A DNA stretch of 64,000 bases. Source: Plantago major (taxonomy: Eukaryota; Streptophyta; Magnoliopsida; Lamiales; Plantaginaceae). The notes below the pieces were generated by a model. That model was not told the origin of the DNA, made no database searches, and worked only from the letters and a program-made list of their open reading frames with translations. The DNA lies in contig CM048840.1 of assembly GCA_026545765.1 (NCBI GenBank), positions 26,168,765 to 26,232,764 of the forward strand, read 5' to 3'. A program made the position numbers and the translations under genes. Within the stretch, counting starts at the first letter, position 1, and every line of letters begins with the position of its first letter. Positions 47,701 through 59,277 of the stretch are shown piece by piece.

Positions 47701-48801
47701 AACATTTGTAAGCATTCTTACAACTCCATCATGCAGCTTGAGCCTTATATCACCAATACCTTCAATGTTGCACTCAAAATCATCACCTAGCAGTACTGAG
47801 CCACCTTTCCTTGCTTTGTAGTTTACAAACCACTCAAGGTTAGGGCTCATGTAAAATGAGCATCCAGAATCCAATACCCAGTGTACATTTGACCTTGATT
47901 TCACCACTGAACAAGCCTCAAAAACCACAAGAACTTCAGCATCACCATAAGAATGTGCAGACTCAGCAATGTGTGCATTATGAGCATTGTTGTTCTCTGA
48001 GTCATTTACTTGCAATTTACCAGCTTTCTTGTCTCTCTTAAATTTGAAACACTGCTTCTTGAGATGGCCTGGCATTTTGCAATTGAAACACTTCCTCTTT
48101 TCAGAGTTGTTACCATCTGCGGATTTGAATTTTTCAAATTTTCTAGTATCTGCATACATAGGTGCTTTATTCTTTGACTGCATCTTATGGCTCCACCTTT
48201 CTTTGATGTTTAAGCTCTCAGCTGCATTGTCACTACCAATGACAGGTCCCTTATGCAGCTCCTTGTTCCTTAGAGCAATATCCACATCATCATATGTCAG
48301 TTTGGTGCTCTTATGAATAACTAGAGCATAAATGAAATGCTCATAGGACTTTGGCAAGGCTCCCAGGATTACTAGAGCTTTATCTTCATCAGATACTTCA
48401 ATGCTAACACTCTCCAGGTCCTGACACATCTTGTTGAATTCATCAAGTTGCTGAGAGATTGGTTTATCTGTGCTAATTCGGAAATTGAACAATCTTTTCC
48501 TCAGATGCAGCTTGTTTGCAGATGTCTTGGAGTTGTATATCTCTTCCAGCTTTTCCCACACTTCTTTTGCAGTCTTGATCTTAATAACTTCTCTGAGGAT
48601 CTTGTCATCAAGTGACAATATTATTGTGCTGCGAGCTCTCCCCATAATAGTGGCCTTTTCTTTTTCATCAAAACCTGCTTCAAAACCTTTATCACCCAGC
48701 AATGCCGCATCAAGACCTTGGTGAATCAACAATGCCTCCATCTTTGCTTTCCACAAATTGAAATCGGTTTTATCCGTGAACTTTTCAACATCAAACCACA
48801 T
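44752..48801 (-). pseudogene. Copia-2 gag-pol polyprotein with two stop codons
   Basis: Start at ATG 48801 (MWFDVEKF), since upstream codons run into the primer site. One frame to TAA at 44752-44754, about 1350 codons. Gag has CCHC CFNCKMPGHLKKQC (about 48090-48050). Protease VLDSGCSFYMSP is near 47865, pre-integrase LWHARIGHL near 47495, and the integrase core near 47320-46980 with HSDLWGP, RTDNGLEF and TPQQNGVAERFNRT. RT runs from about 46240 with MDVKTAFLHG and YVDD near 45730, and RNase H has DADFAS near 45210. Stops are TAA at 46533-46531 in the IN-RT linker and TAA at 46074-46072, where the family motif GVDYTEIFSP has lost its Glu codon. No frameshift is seen, so inactivation is recent. 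Confidence 0.95.
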
Positions 48802-48846
48802 GGATGATCCCAAAGTTGATCGAATAACAGTTGAGACTGATTTCCT

Positions 48847-48865
48847 TCCCACAGACGGCGCCAAT
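48847..48865 (-). promoter_or_regulatory. Copia-2 primer-binding site
   Basis: The minus strand reads TTGGCGCCGTCTGTGGGAA next to the 5' LTR, identical to the site of the two gypsy copies and unlike the initiator-Met site of Copia-1. Confidence 0.75.
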
Positions 48866-49415
48866 TGTTGAGTCACAACAATAATCTCAACCAAAACAAT
48901 CAATCAACGATAAACGATAAACAAGAACGCACAAGAATTTACGTGGTTCGGCTAAATTAGCCTACATCCACGGGAAACCAAACGCGGATATTATTTAACA
49001 ACTGAGATTCGATTACAAGCTCAAACAATCCTTCTCAAGATCAAGCCTAATCGTTCATCTATACTTCTCAATTTAATACGAAAGAGAAAACAAGATACAA
49101 TCTCAAACAACAACAATGGAACTCTCAGCAATTCGCAATGATCAAAGCACGAAACCTGAAATCTCCAACTGTCAGCTGTGCGCTAAGTCCCAAGCAACCG
49201 CTATACAAAATATCAGAGCAAAAGATGAAGAATCGAGAGAGAATTGCAGTGAATTGTATCAGCAAAAACAAGCGCTATTCTGTTCTCTGTTCTTCTCTTT
49301 ATTTAACTATCAGTAACCGATATATAAATGGAAGAAACGATCTCAGCCGTTGATCAGCGAGAATAGATCTGAACCGTCCAAATGTTAGTTACTTAATTTT
49401 GAGATAAATTCAACA
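48866..49415 (-). repeat. Copia-2 5' LTR (right)
   Basis: 550 bp; partner of 44071-44620. Confidence 0.93.
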
Positions 49416-49665
49416 CAGAGGAATTCTTAAATTCGAAAGTTAAAAAGAATAGACTTATTTGTCACCAAGAGATAAATATTTGTCCGAAATTCATCAGACG
49501 AATTTAAAGATCCAGATCAATGGTGACAAACGACAATGAAAAGATAACAGTAATTATTAAAGATTAGAAAAATGTAGTGGCAGGGGTGTATTCAGTTCAG
49601 AGTATATTTTTAAAATTAGTATGTAATTCACAACTTGGCGCGTGGCCAAGCGCGTGGAGAGTCCG
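49416..49665. other. Intergenic DNA 3' of Copia-2
   Basis: AT-rich, nothing recognised. Confidence 0.3.
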
Positions 49666-49893
49666 ATGTCTTCCATTCTGTCTTCTTCTTCACCAAATCT
49701 CATTTCACTCATCAACCCCTCTCTCTTCTCTTCTACAGAAATACAACAATGTCACAAAGGAGCTCGGAACAGTCAGTTTATCGTTGCCATCAAAATCAAT
49801 ATCAATCATCACCATCAGCCCTTTTCTGTTTCTACCTCTATTCCGATTTCTGACCAGTTTACCGACGACAATATGAAGGCGATTCAGAGCTAG
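49666..49893 (+). CDS. Hypothetical 75-residue ORF resembling a plastid transit peptide
   Basis: ATG at 49666 opens MSSILSSSSPNLISLINPS, rich in Ser and poor in acidic residues, as in chloroplast transit peptides. It runs on to SVSTSIPISDQF and MKAIQS before TAG at 49891-49893. Codons after the stop (CCGGAGTCAATGCGTGTCGG) stay sensible for a short way, so the TAG may be a mutation in a longer first exon. A moderately GC-rich, CT-rich leader precedes it. The parent gene is not recognised. It may be the first exon of a decayed or still-functional gene, or a chance frame. Confidence 0.3.
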   Translation: MSSILSSSSPNLISLINPSLFSSTEIQQCHKGARNSQFIVAIKININHHHQPFSVSTSIPISDQFTDDNMKAIQS

Positions 49894-51790
49894 CCGGAGT
49901 CAATGCGTGTCGGAGAGTGAGCTCTGGTTACTCGAATTCAACCCTTTCTGCGCTCAGCCGGATGAGGATTGATGCAATTGATGTATGGGCTGATTTATTA
50001 CTTACTAATTATGCAATTGAATCAATGTCTTTCAAAATTAGGAATAAATGGTCGTCAAAGTTATCTCCATCAGCGCTTATTAGATTCTGAACGTACTTGC
50101 TCAGAATGTGAAGCTTGGTTAGGAGTAGCCCCATACAAATTTTGTTACTGATTCTCTACCAGTCAGATGACTCTTCTTTTGTTGAGTTCTGGTTAAAGAT
50201 TTTAACTGGACTCTTCTAAATCTTCTTTTAACTTGACTGTTTGGACTGTTAAGCATTGTTGCATTAATTAGGTCAAAGTTGAGTCACTTTTGTGGGATCA
50301 AGTCATTTAATACTATAAATAAATAGTGTGATGATTTGATCTAAAGTTAGTTGGGTTTGACTAATCTCACTACTACGTCGCAGACTGTACTATCGTTAGT
50401 ACACCATTCAAAACTTGACAAATGGCACAACTAACAATTAAAAAAAATTTATAAAACCTTTAATAATTCAAATAATTAGAATAAGAACCTTTTATGTAAT
50501 TACTTTTAGTAAATGAAAAATTAATAAATAATAATTTTCTCCCCTCAAACTACCACCAGCACCACCATCATCTCCGGTCACCACTACCATCTTTGGCCAC
50601 CACCACCATTTCTGGTCACCGCCGCCGACATAGTTATGGTTAATTAATGAAGGTTTCCCAATTCATTTTCACTAATCTCACAATGACATCCAATGTGCCG
50701 ATGTGCTCAACCTCTCACTATTACCAACCTCCACCACCAGCTCCGACCACCCACCGCCACTACCCAATTACAGATCCGAATCTGGGTACAATGCTGCAGC
50801 AATATGAATGAATGTTGCAGCGTCAACAATTTATTCATACATTTCTCCCGTCTCATAATGCTACAGCTATATGAATGATGCTGCAACGTCTTATGTTTCT
50901 GACGGCGCAATGTCATGATGATATGAATGAATCTTTATGATACCACAATTTAGGGTTATGAATGTACATTACATAAATTTACAACGAATATACTCCTATT
51001 GATGCATTAAATAACCTAACATATTGCTTTTAATTCATTTATCTAGAAAAAATCATGAAATATATTTATATGCATCTAAAAGTTACATAAATACTTTTTC
51101 GTGACCAAAATATCCGTAAATCCACGTATTTAATTTGGTAAATTAAATTAATTACCGGTCAACTATCTTCAACGTTAACTACAAATTACTCGTAAGATAT
51201 AGTAGTAAATCATTTAATAAAATTATATAATAAAAAATTAATTATTAAAATTTCATTGTAGGATTTTATTGAATTATTTACTACTATAATTTAAGAGTAA
51301 TTTGTGCTCAAAATCGAAGACAGTTGATCGCAAAATAGTAAAATGGAAAGATTTCTTTGTGAGGTAGTACAATGATTTATATTTGTGGACAAATAATCAT
51401 TTCTCGTATAATTGATTTACTTGAAGATGTATTCCTTCATTCCAAACAAGCTTTTATGTTTTTTTTTCCGGGTCAAACAACTAGAAATTTGACCACTAAT
51501 TAATCTTAAATTAAATTGGTGAATTTTAATTATAGTTTAAATTTAGTACATACATTTTTACAACCCATCTAATTAATTCGAACGATATCACAACTATCAG
51601 TTAACAATAACTTGAAAATTAACTCCATACAAAATACTCAAAATTGAAATATAACACAGAATAATGAATCCAAACGATTAATAGAAACATCATACATACC
51701 TTTCACCAATAAGACAAGGATGAACTTATAGTTGAAGAACGATGATGTGTATCAAATCAATATCTTCTTCTTTAGTGTTCAATTTGTTAT
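49894..51790. other. AT-rich intergenic DNA
   Basis: A CAC/CCA-rich low-complexity stretch lies at about 50545-50630 and 50715-50765. The rest is AT-rich and no gene is recognised. Confidence 0.4.
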
Positions 51791-52707
51791 TGTTCATACG
51801 GACATGTGTCCAATCCGTTAAGGGCGCCATAGAGCGTGTCCTAAAGCGCATCAAGGCTGAGATAGCCTAATTTATTACTAGTCCAACCTTCGAATGGTCC
51901 GACATAAAGGAAACCATCTCAGGTAAACTAGTATTTACAAGTCAGCACACCATTTCAGCTAGGTCCGACCAAGCTAGATGGATGACTTCCGAACCTGACA
52001 AAAGGTCACATGGTCCTTCCAAGTACCACAAACTGTCAGTCCTAAGATGCTAAACGGACCGGACGAGAGAATCTCGGACGCCACCATCACAGTAAGACCA
52101 AACGTATATAACAGAACCACTAAGATATTTCTGTGGAACTCTAGGTCCGGATACCTTGAGTTGTCAAAGGCCAGATCAACCAAGCATACAGATCTGTCCG
52201 AGAGACTTACACGGACCCAACATGCGGAACAGTACTCTCAGAGGGAAAGGTCCAAACTACCCTCCCAGGCCCATTAATTAGTATTGGATTACTGTTCACT
52301 AATGGGCCATGGGCCAAAGGTAGCATTGGTATCCATATCTGAATCATACACTTGGCATCATCTTATGAACCTCTTCATAAGTACATGATAACTATAAATA
52401 TAGCACAAGGTCCAATACCTTAAGGTAAGTAAGGGAGAGGCAATAATCCCAAAGTTGAGCTTGATTTCATAACCTTCCTCATAACTATTACATTGAGAGC
52501 TTCCAACTCTCTCTTGAGTAAAGTCTCTTACCGGATTGACATAGACAATCCGGGTAACCCATTCTAACCCCCCCCCCCCCCACTTAGTCCTTTCAGGTAC
52601 TTGAACTCGGACCAGTCTTGTTTCGGACTTCAAGTCGGAGGTGGATTCTAGATTAGGTTGCTTGTAATAGTATAGTTAGTTAGTGTTTGAGGTTTTACCC
52701 CTCAACA
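51791..52707 (+). repeat. Gypsy-2 5' LTR
   Basis: 917 bp, TGTTCATACGG ... CTCAACA. TATAAATA at 52393-52400 and a run of about 15 C near 52567-52581. Confidence 0.92.
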
Positions 52708-52730
52708 TTTTGGCGCCGTCTGTGGGAACT
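52708..52730 (+). promoter_or_regulatory. Gypsy-2 primer-binding site
   Basis: TTGGCGCCGTCTGTGGGAA, as in Gypsy-1 and Copia-2. Confidence 0.7.
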
Positions 52731-52763
52731 TTACAAAAAAGTTTTCGTGTTTGAGCTGAGCTG

Positions 52764-55700
52764 ATGGCAAGGACAGGACGCACAACGCGGACTAATGCCG
52801 CAGGCGTGGGAACTCCACAACCACGCCCACGGGGACGTCCGCCTACTCGAGGCAGGAGAACCATTATGGCTGGAGGGAACGCTGGAAGGAGACATCCAAG
52901 CGATGGGCACACAGCCAGCCCATCCTCAGATGAAGGCCGAGACGCTCCACACAGGGAAGTCCGAGGTGTCCACGAAAACAGAATGCCCGCGAGCTGGGCG
53001 GAAGGGGTTGTACGAGCTTCTCCGGCATAAGCTCAAGACCCCGCTGCAGTTCAACATTACACTATGCCCGATGGTCGCACTGTCCGCACTAGTGACCTCG
53101 GACTAAGCGAAACTCAGTTCGATAGATTGCTCACAATCATCCAAGGATGTCTGGGGTCCAACAATGCCCCCCCCCCCCTCAGCGAGCCACTCCGCCAGTG
53201 GTTACTCCTCCTCAGGCAGAGCCTGCATTATCAAGAAACCGACAACGTCCGATCCAGCAGAGGTTAGAAAACCAGCCACCTCAGGAGGATTTGCGAAACC
53301 TTCTGGACCGGCGAGCAACTGCCTCTCAAGCTCGGGGTGAGGGAAGCAGACGGAAGGCGACAGTATCAAGATCCAGGAATCCCGCGACAAGCACTTCCGA
53401 GGGACAGAGATCAAGTAGCGGAAACTGTTCCAGTGGTTCGTATAGATGAACTCCCCGCGGATGTAGCTATTCATCCGAGGACAGGAGAAATCATGGCCGC
53501 TGACGAGTTCTACGCTCAGCAGAAGGCTTTGGAGGCCCAGATTCTGAATCTTGGACGCCTGGTAAAAGACCATGAGCAGATAACAACTAGTGCCCCAAAT
53601 CCCTTGTGCGATGACATCATGAGGGAGAAGGAAAGAAACCGAAACTCGGATCAAGTGATCCCGAACTTGGAATACTATTATGGAGATACTTGTCCCGTTG
53701 GTCACCTGACAAGGTACAACAGCAAGATGGATTCCAAGGGAATGAGCGACAATACAAAGGCTCTCACGTTCTCATCCACTCTCTTCGGAACGGCTATGGA
53801 TTGGTACACCGCTTTGCCGAACAAGTCCATAAAGTCATACGCGGACCTCTCATCCAAGTTTCTGGGATGATTTGGAAAGTCGAAAAGAAGAAAGCGTACC
53901 GTTGAGCACCTAGCAGAAGTTATACAACGGGAGCATGAGGATCTAAGGACCTTCCTAGATCGCTTTCACGCGGAAGTTCTAAGAGTTGAGCCACACAGTA
54001 TTAAGGAACGGGTCCGTCACCTGTACGCTAATACTTTCAACTCAGAGCTCCGAAGAAAACTCTCTAGCCAGGAAATAAGGAGTGAAAAGCATTTAGATGA
54101 TATTTGTGAAGAAGTGATGTACGGAGAGGAGTACCGAAGGAATGTTCCAGTAAGGGCTGGTTCCAAGAAAGGAAAGGAGCCGATGAAATAAGAGCAATGC
54201 CAGGGGAAATTTGACTCAAAGAAAGATAACCGAGACAAAGGCCTCCACCGAGAAAGAAGTCCGCCAAGGAGATACACGGATTATACCCGTCTCAATAGAC
54301 CAAGATCCGACATCTTGGCGACTATCATCGAGAAAAAGCTGGACGTCCAATGGCCAAAGCCCTCTCACAACAACAGGAGGAGTAGGAATGCAAAGGGGTA
54401 CTGCAAATTCCACAAGTGCCGTGGTCACGAGACTAATGACTGCATCCAATTGCAAACAGAGTTGAGCACCTGATGCGAGAGGGCAAGCTAAAGGAACACA
54501 TCTACGCGGACGAGCCCTCCAGGCACATTAGAACGGAGCGAAGGAGGGAGGATAACGCTACAGAACCACCACCCCGTCCACTATCTTTGCCACCTCCGCC
54601 GGCTCACTACCCGTCCCGCACGGATGGACATCTGTACATGTATAGCGATGACGTTGATATGGAGAACCCTCCATACAGCGGAGTGATCAACACCATCGCA
54701 GGCGGACCCTCGGGAGGCGATAGTAGCAACGCGAGAGAGCGGACTACTCAAAATCTTCGAAACAACGATAGAGCGTACGCTGCTCCAGCAATTCGGGGTA
54801 CAAACGCTATATCCTTCGATGATAGCGAGATCCCTCCTCCTACGGCAGGAGGCGAGGATATTGATAATCCAGATGTTCCGCTGGTGGTTTCGTTAACCAT
54901 TGCGACTTATCGAGTGAACAAAATTTTGGTGGACACTGGGAGTTCCTCGAATATCATTTCCAAAGGAACACTAGACCAGATGGAACTAGGAAGAATCCGG
55001 TATGAGAGGGTCCACACCTCTATACTAGGATTCGGAGGCGGAACTGTCCGACCCTTAGGAAGTGTTATGTTGCACGTCTCACTCGGGACTTTCCCTGCAA
55101 GGGTGACTCAGTCGGTCCGATTTGTAGTGGTGGACCGAACTTTCGACTACAATGCCATCTTTGGGCGTCCGGGGCTCAATCAATTCCGGGCTATCCCCTC
55201 CACTCTTCATAACAGAATGAAGTTTCCAACTCCCTTCGGAGTAGGAGAAGAGGTGGGAAACGTCCGTGAAGCCTGGGAATGTTACATTATGTCTACAAGA
55301 AGAGCGTCCGCTCCTGTGCTGACGACTACTTTGACCTCTAATCCACCAGTGGTTCTTCCGACCAAAAAGGAATCCGCAGATTGGAGTAGGGAGCCAGAAG
55401 GAGAAATTTCCTAAGGATACGCGAATTGAGCCTCATGAAACTCTCAAAGAAATTGAGATTGTTGTTGGGAACCCGGACAAGAAGACGAGAATCGGAACAG
55501 AGATGAACAGGGAGGTGGACATGAAACTCATTGCCTGTCTCCGGGACAATAGTGAAGTATTTGCCTGGAGCACCGATGACCTGAAGGGGATAGATCTGAG
55601 GATCGCTGTTCACCGTCTGAACATGGATCCCTCGATCAAGTACATCCGGCAAAAGAGGAAAAATTTTGGTCCAGTCAAAGATGCCATCATATCCACTGAA

Positions 55701-58700
55701 GTTGAACGACTCCTGAAAGCAGGGCATACTGAAGAAGTCCATTATTCTGACTGGGTTTGCAATGTGGTTCTGGTAGAGAAATCGCCAGGTAAATGGCGGA
55801 TGTGCAATTACTTCATTAGGTTGAACAAGTTCTGCCCAAAGGACCCCTACCCTTTACCCTGAATAGATCAGTTGGTTGACTCCACGTCCGAATGTGCATT
55901 GCTGAGTTTCATGGACGCATACCAAGGTTTTTACCAAATTCGGATGGCCAAGGAGGACATCAAGAAAACAGCTTTCTTCGCTGCCGGGGGGTGTACTGTT
56001 TCAAGGTAATGCCCTTCGGATTGAAAAATGCGGGAGCCACTTACCAACGTCTGGTGAACCAGATGTTCAAGGAAGAGATTGGGAAGACCATGGAAGTGTA
56101 CGTGGATGATATGCTTGTCAAGAGCAAAGCTGAAGAACAACATGTGCATCATTTGAACAAGTGCTTCGCTATCCTTAGGAAGTACGGAATGAAATTGAAT
56201 CCGGAAAAGTGCACGTTTGGAGTGAAAGGGGGGAAGTTCCTCGGATACATGGTCACCGAGAGGGGGATAAGTGCAAACCCCGAGAAGATCAAGGCAATCC
56301 TAGACCTGCCGCATCTGAAAACCCTCAATGAGGTACAACAACTCATAGGACGTCTCATGTCCTTAAGTCGTTTCATTTCATGATCTGCAGAGAAGAACCT
56401 TCCGTTCTTCAAAATCCTCCGGAAAGGAGAGAGCTTTAACAGGACCGCGGAATGTTCTGAGGCTTTCGAGAAATTGAAAGAGTACCTCCATTCCCCTCCA
56501 TTGCTCTCCAAACCCGTAGAAGGAGAACCACTCTACCTCTACCTGGCAATCACAGAAGAGGCAATGAGTTCCGTATTAGTACGGATTCAGGCTAATGATC
56601 ACTTGCCAATCTACTATCTTAGCAAAGCCCTTGCTGGGGCGGAGACGAGATACGTAAATATTGAGAAATTTGCATATGCTCTGGTTTACACCGCAAGGCG
56701 GTTAAAACCATACTTCAAGGGATTTTTTACAAATTAGTCACTAATGGGACAACTTTTTACCGTGAGACACTCATAGATTTTTAGCTTGACAGCGGTCACT
56801 TTAGTCGGGCAAGTCACCTTGGTACCCCATGCAGTGCAGGACATGGGTGGTGGAATCCGGTGGTGTGGTGGTGGAATCCGGTGGTGGGTGGCGGATTCCA
56901 CCACCACACCACCGGAATCCGCCACCCACCACCGGATTCCACCACCCATGCCCGGTACCGGGGTACCGGTACCGAGGTGACTTGCTCGTAACCAAAGTGA
57001 CCTGCTTGTTGGGCGAAAATCTATGGGTGTCTCACGGTAAAAAGTTGTGCAATTGGTGACCTATTGGTAGATTGCCCTCAACTACTTCAAGTCTCATAAA
57101 ATAGTGGTACTAACTGCGGAACCTTTGAAACAGGTCCTGGGGAAGCCCGATCAACTGGACGACTCTCTAAGTGGGCGATTGAGTTGAGTGAATACGACAT
57201 TTGCTATCAGGCTCCATCAGCCAAGAAAGCACAAGTCCTCGCCGATTTCCTAGCGGAATATCCCGAAGCGGATTCAGAGAAAGTCCCCGACAAACAGGCA
57301 TTCGAATGCCTAATCACCAAGCAGATTGTCCGGAAGCCAGTTCTGCCGAAGTTTAACCCAACAAACCTCGAGGATGCTCAATTCATCAATCAGTCCCTAC
57401 ATGCATCATACGAGGAAGCTCGGGTCAACCAAATGTTCTTTCTTGACGATACTGCAAGCGGATCCGGTACTAACCACTCCGCACCGGAAAACAAAGAAAG
57501 GACGGAACAGAGGTAGGAATCTCAGGAGCTTACAGAAGATCTCCAAACCAACAAACATCCTTTCGATGTTTGGACATTGGAAGTGGATGGTTCCTCTACT
57601 GGAAGAGTGGGAGGGATTGGAATCTTTCTTAAAAGCCCTGATGGCGCGGAACTTGACTACGCGATATCCTTGGAGTTCAAAGTCACCAATAATGAGGCTG
57701 AGTACGAAGCATTATTAGTCGGGCTACGTCTGGCTAAATCCCTACAAGTCCGGAAGCTCAAAGCTTAGACGGACTCACAGCGTGTTGAAGATCAATTTTC
57801 AGGAACTTTTGCCATAAAAGGTCCTTCGATGATCAAGTACCTTGAGCTACTCAAGCAGGAAGCCAGCCACTTTGAAGAATTTACTCTGGAGAAGTTTGAC
57901 AGAGCCTGGAATGAAAGAGCGGACGCTCTGGCAAAATACGCATCCGCAACAGCGGCTCTGGACACAAGGAGAGTAATTTTACTCACCGTCACTGACCCAT
58001 CCGTCATGAGTCTCAATTCAGCTGTCATGATAACCGACACAGGAAGAAATTGGATGACTGACATCTTAAACTATCTCAAGGACGGATCTCTGCCAGCCGA
58101 TCCAAAGGAATCAAGGAGCGTGCAGTGCCGAGTGAACAGATACTTTATACTAGGAGAAGATTTGTATAAAAGATCTTTTGTCGGGACTCACTTGAGGTGT
58201 TTGAGTTCACAAGAAGCAAAGACTGTGCTAGAAGAGATACACAACGGAAGCTGCGAAAGTCATTCCGGGGGAAGAACCCTTGCCCAGAAAATCATACGAC
58301 AGGGATATTATTGGCCTAGCATTGATAAAGATTCCGCCAATAACGCCCGGAAGTGCCCTGATTGCCAATACTATGCGAACATTCCACATCGTCCGACCCA
58401 CCCTATGATTTCGTCAATCATAGCATGTCCATTTGATCAGTGGGGCATAGATATTGTCGGACCATTTCCGAGGGGCACTCAACAGAGGAATTTCCTGATT
58501 GTGGCCATGGAGTATTTCACCAAATGGGTGGAAGCGGAAGCTGTAGCAACCATTACAGAGAGTCGAGTGCGGACCTTCATCTGGAAGAACATCATCTGCC
58601 GCTTTGGCCTGCCCAGAGTTCTCGTCTCGGACAACGGTGCCCAGTTTTCAGGCATTAGGCTCAAGGAATGGCTGGCGTCCTTCAAAATCGAGCAACGTTT

Positions 58701-59277
58701 CACATCCGTTGGATATCCGCAAGCTAATGGACAAGCCGAGTCCACAAACAAGACAATAGTCAAGATCCTGGATAAGCGGTTGAGAACTTCTCAAGAAAGC
58801 TGGGCGGACGACCTGGACGGCGTGCTGTGGGCCCATCGCACCACTGCACGGACTGCGACCAAAGAAACTCCATTTGCTTTGGTATATGGCTCGGAAGCAG
58901 TTATACCGGCAGAAATTGCTGTTGAGACTATGAGGGTCCAAGAATTCGAAGATTCTGCCAATCGCGAAGCTCAGATATTCGACCTGGACATACTGGAACA
59001 GAAAAGAACAGATGCACTGGCTAATATCCATAGGTATCAATCAACTGCTGCCCGAGCCTACAATAAGAACGTCCAGGCATAAAACTTGCAGGTCGGAGAC
59101 CTAGTGCTTCGCCGGGCAGACATCTTGAACAATGTTGGAAAACTCAATCCCAAATGGGAAGGACCCTACAAGATCATCGGAGCAAGAGTGAATGGGAGTT
59201 ATGAATTGCAAGATGAAGGCGGACATCCTCTCAAGTGTACATGGAAAGCTAGAAACCTTCAAAAGTTTTACGCATAA
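52764..59277 (+). pseudogene. Gypsy-2 gag-pol polyprotein, degenerate and MITE-interrupted
   Basis: Start at ATG 52764 (MARTGRTTRT). Gag has frameshifts, one next to a C-run at about 53165. The gag core is at about 53640-54100. The protease keeps the catalytic Asp (VDTGSSSN, about 54930). RT follows from about 55590 with YVDD near 56098; a stop interrupts FIS-SAEKN near 56383. The first RNase H is split by the insertion at 56720-57082 and continues at 57092. The archaeal-type RNase H (VDGSSTGRVGGIG, NNEAEYEAL) has TAG in place of Tyr before TDSQ near 57766. The integrase is open from 57829 through HSGGRTLAQK, CPDCQYY, QWGIDIVGP, SDNGAQF to 59082, and the C-terminal 63 codons end in KFYA at TAA 59275-59277. 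Gypsy-2 supplies the undamaged residue at most positions broken in Gypsy-1, so the two lesion sets are independent. Confidence 0.92.
56720..57082. mobile_element. Foldback MITE inserted in Gypsy-2 RNase H
   Basis: Flanked by a perfect 9-bp duplication TACTTCAAG (56711-56719 and 57083-57091); Gypsy-1 shows the empty site. The two arms share ACAACTTTTTACCGTGAGAC in inverted orientation. The centre (about 56842-56950) is a GC-rich palindrome: GGTGGTGGGTGGCGGATTCC, a 14-nt loop, then GGAATCCGCCACCCACCACC, with further inverted GGTGGTGGAATCC copies outside. The 9-bp duplication suggests a MULE-mobilised MITE. No coding capacity. Confidence 0.85.

Larger units (their letters stand above)
44071..49415 (-). 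mobile_element. Copia-2: young Tork/Tnt1-like LTR retrotransposon
   Basis: Two LTRs of exactly 550 bp (44071-44620 and 48866-49415), both TGTTGAGTCACAAC ... AATTCAACA, differing by about nine substitutions by eye. The flanks CAAAG and CAGAG are probably a 5-bp target duplication with one later change. The polyprotein is on the minus strand in a single frame with only two nonsense codons. Gag (MWFDVEKFTDKTDFNLWKAK) and LTR size fit the Tork/Tnt1 group. Confidence 0.95.

Noticed and set aside
56711-57091. The pol interruption in Gypsy-2 as an intron
   Set aside because: Edges are GG...AC without GT-AG, a 9-bp direct duplication flanks it, and it has inverted arms. It is a transposon insertion.
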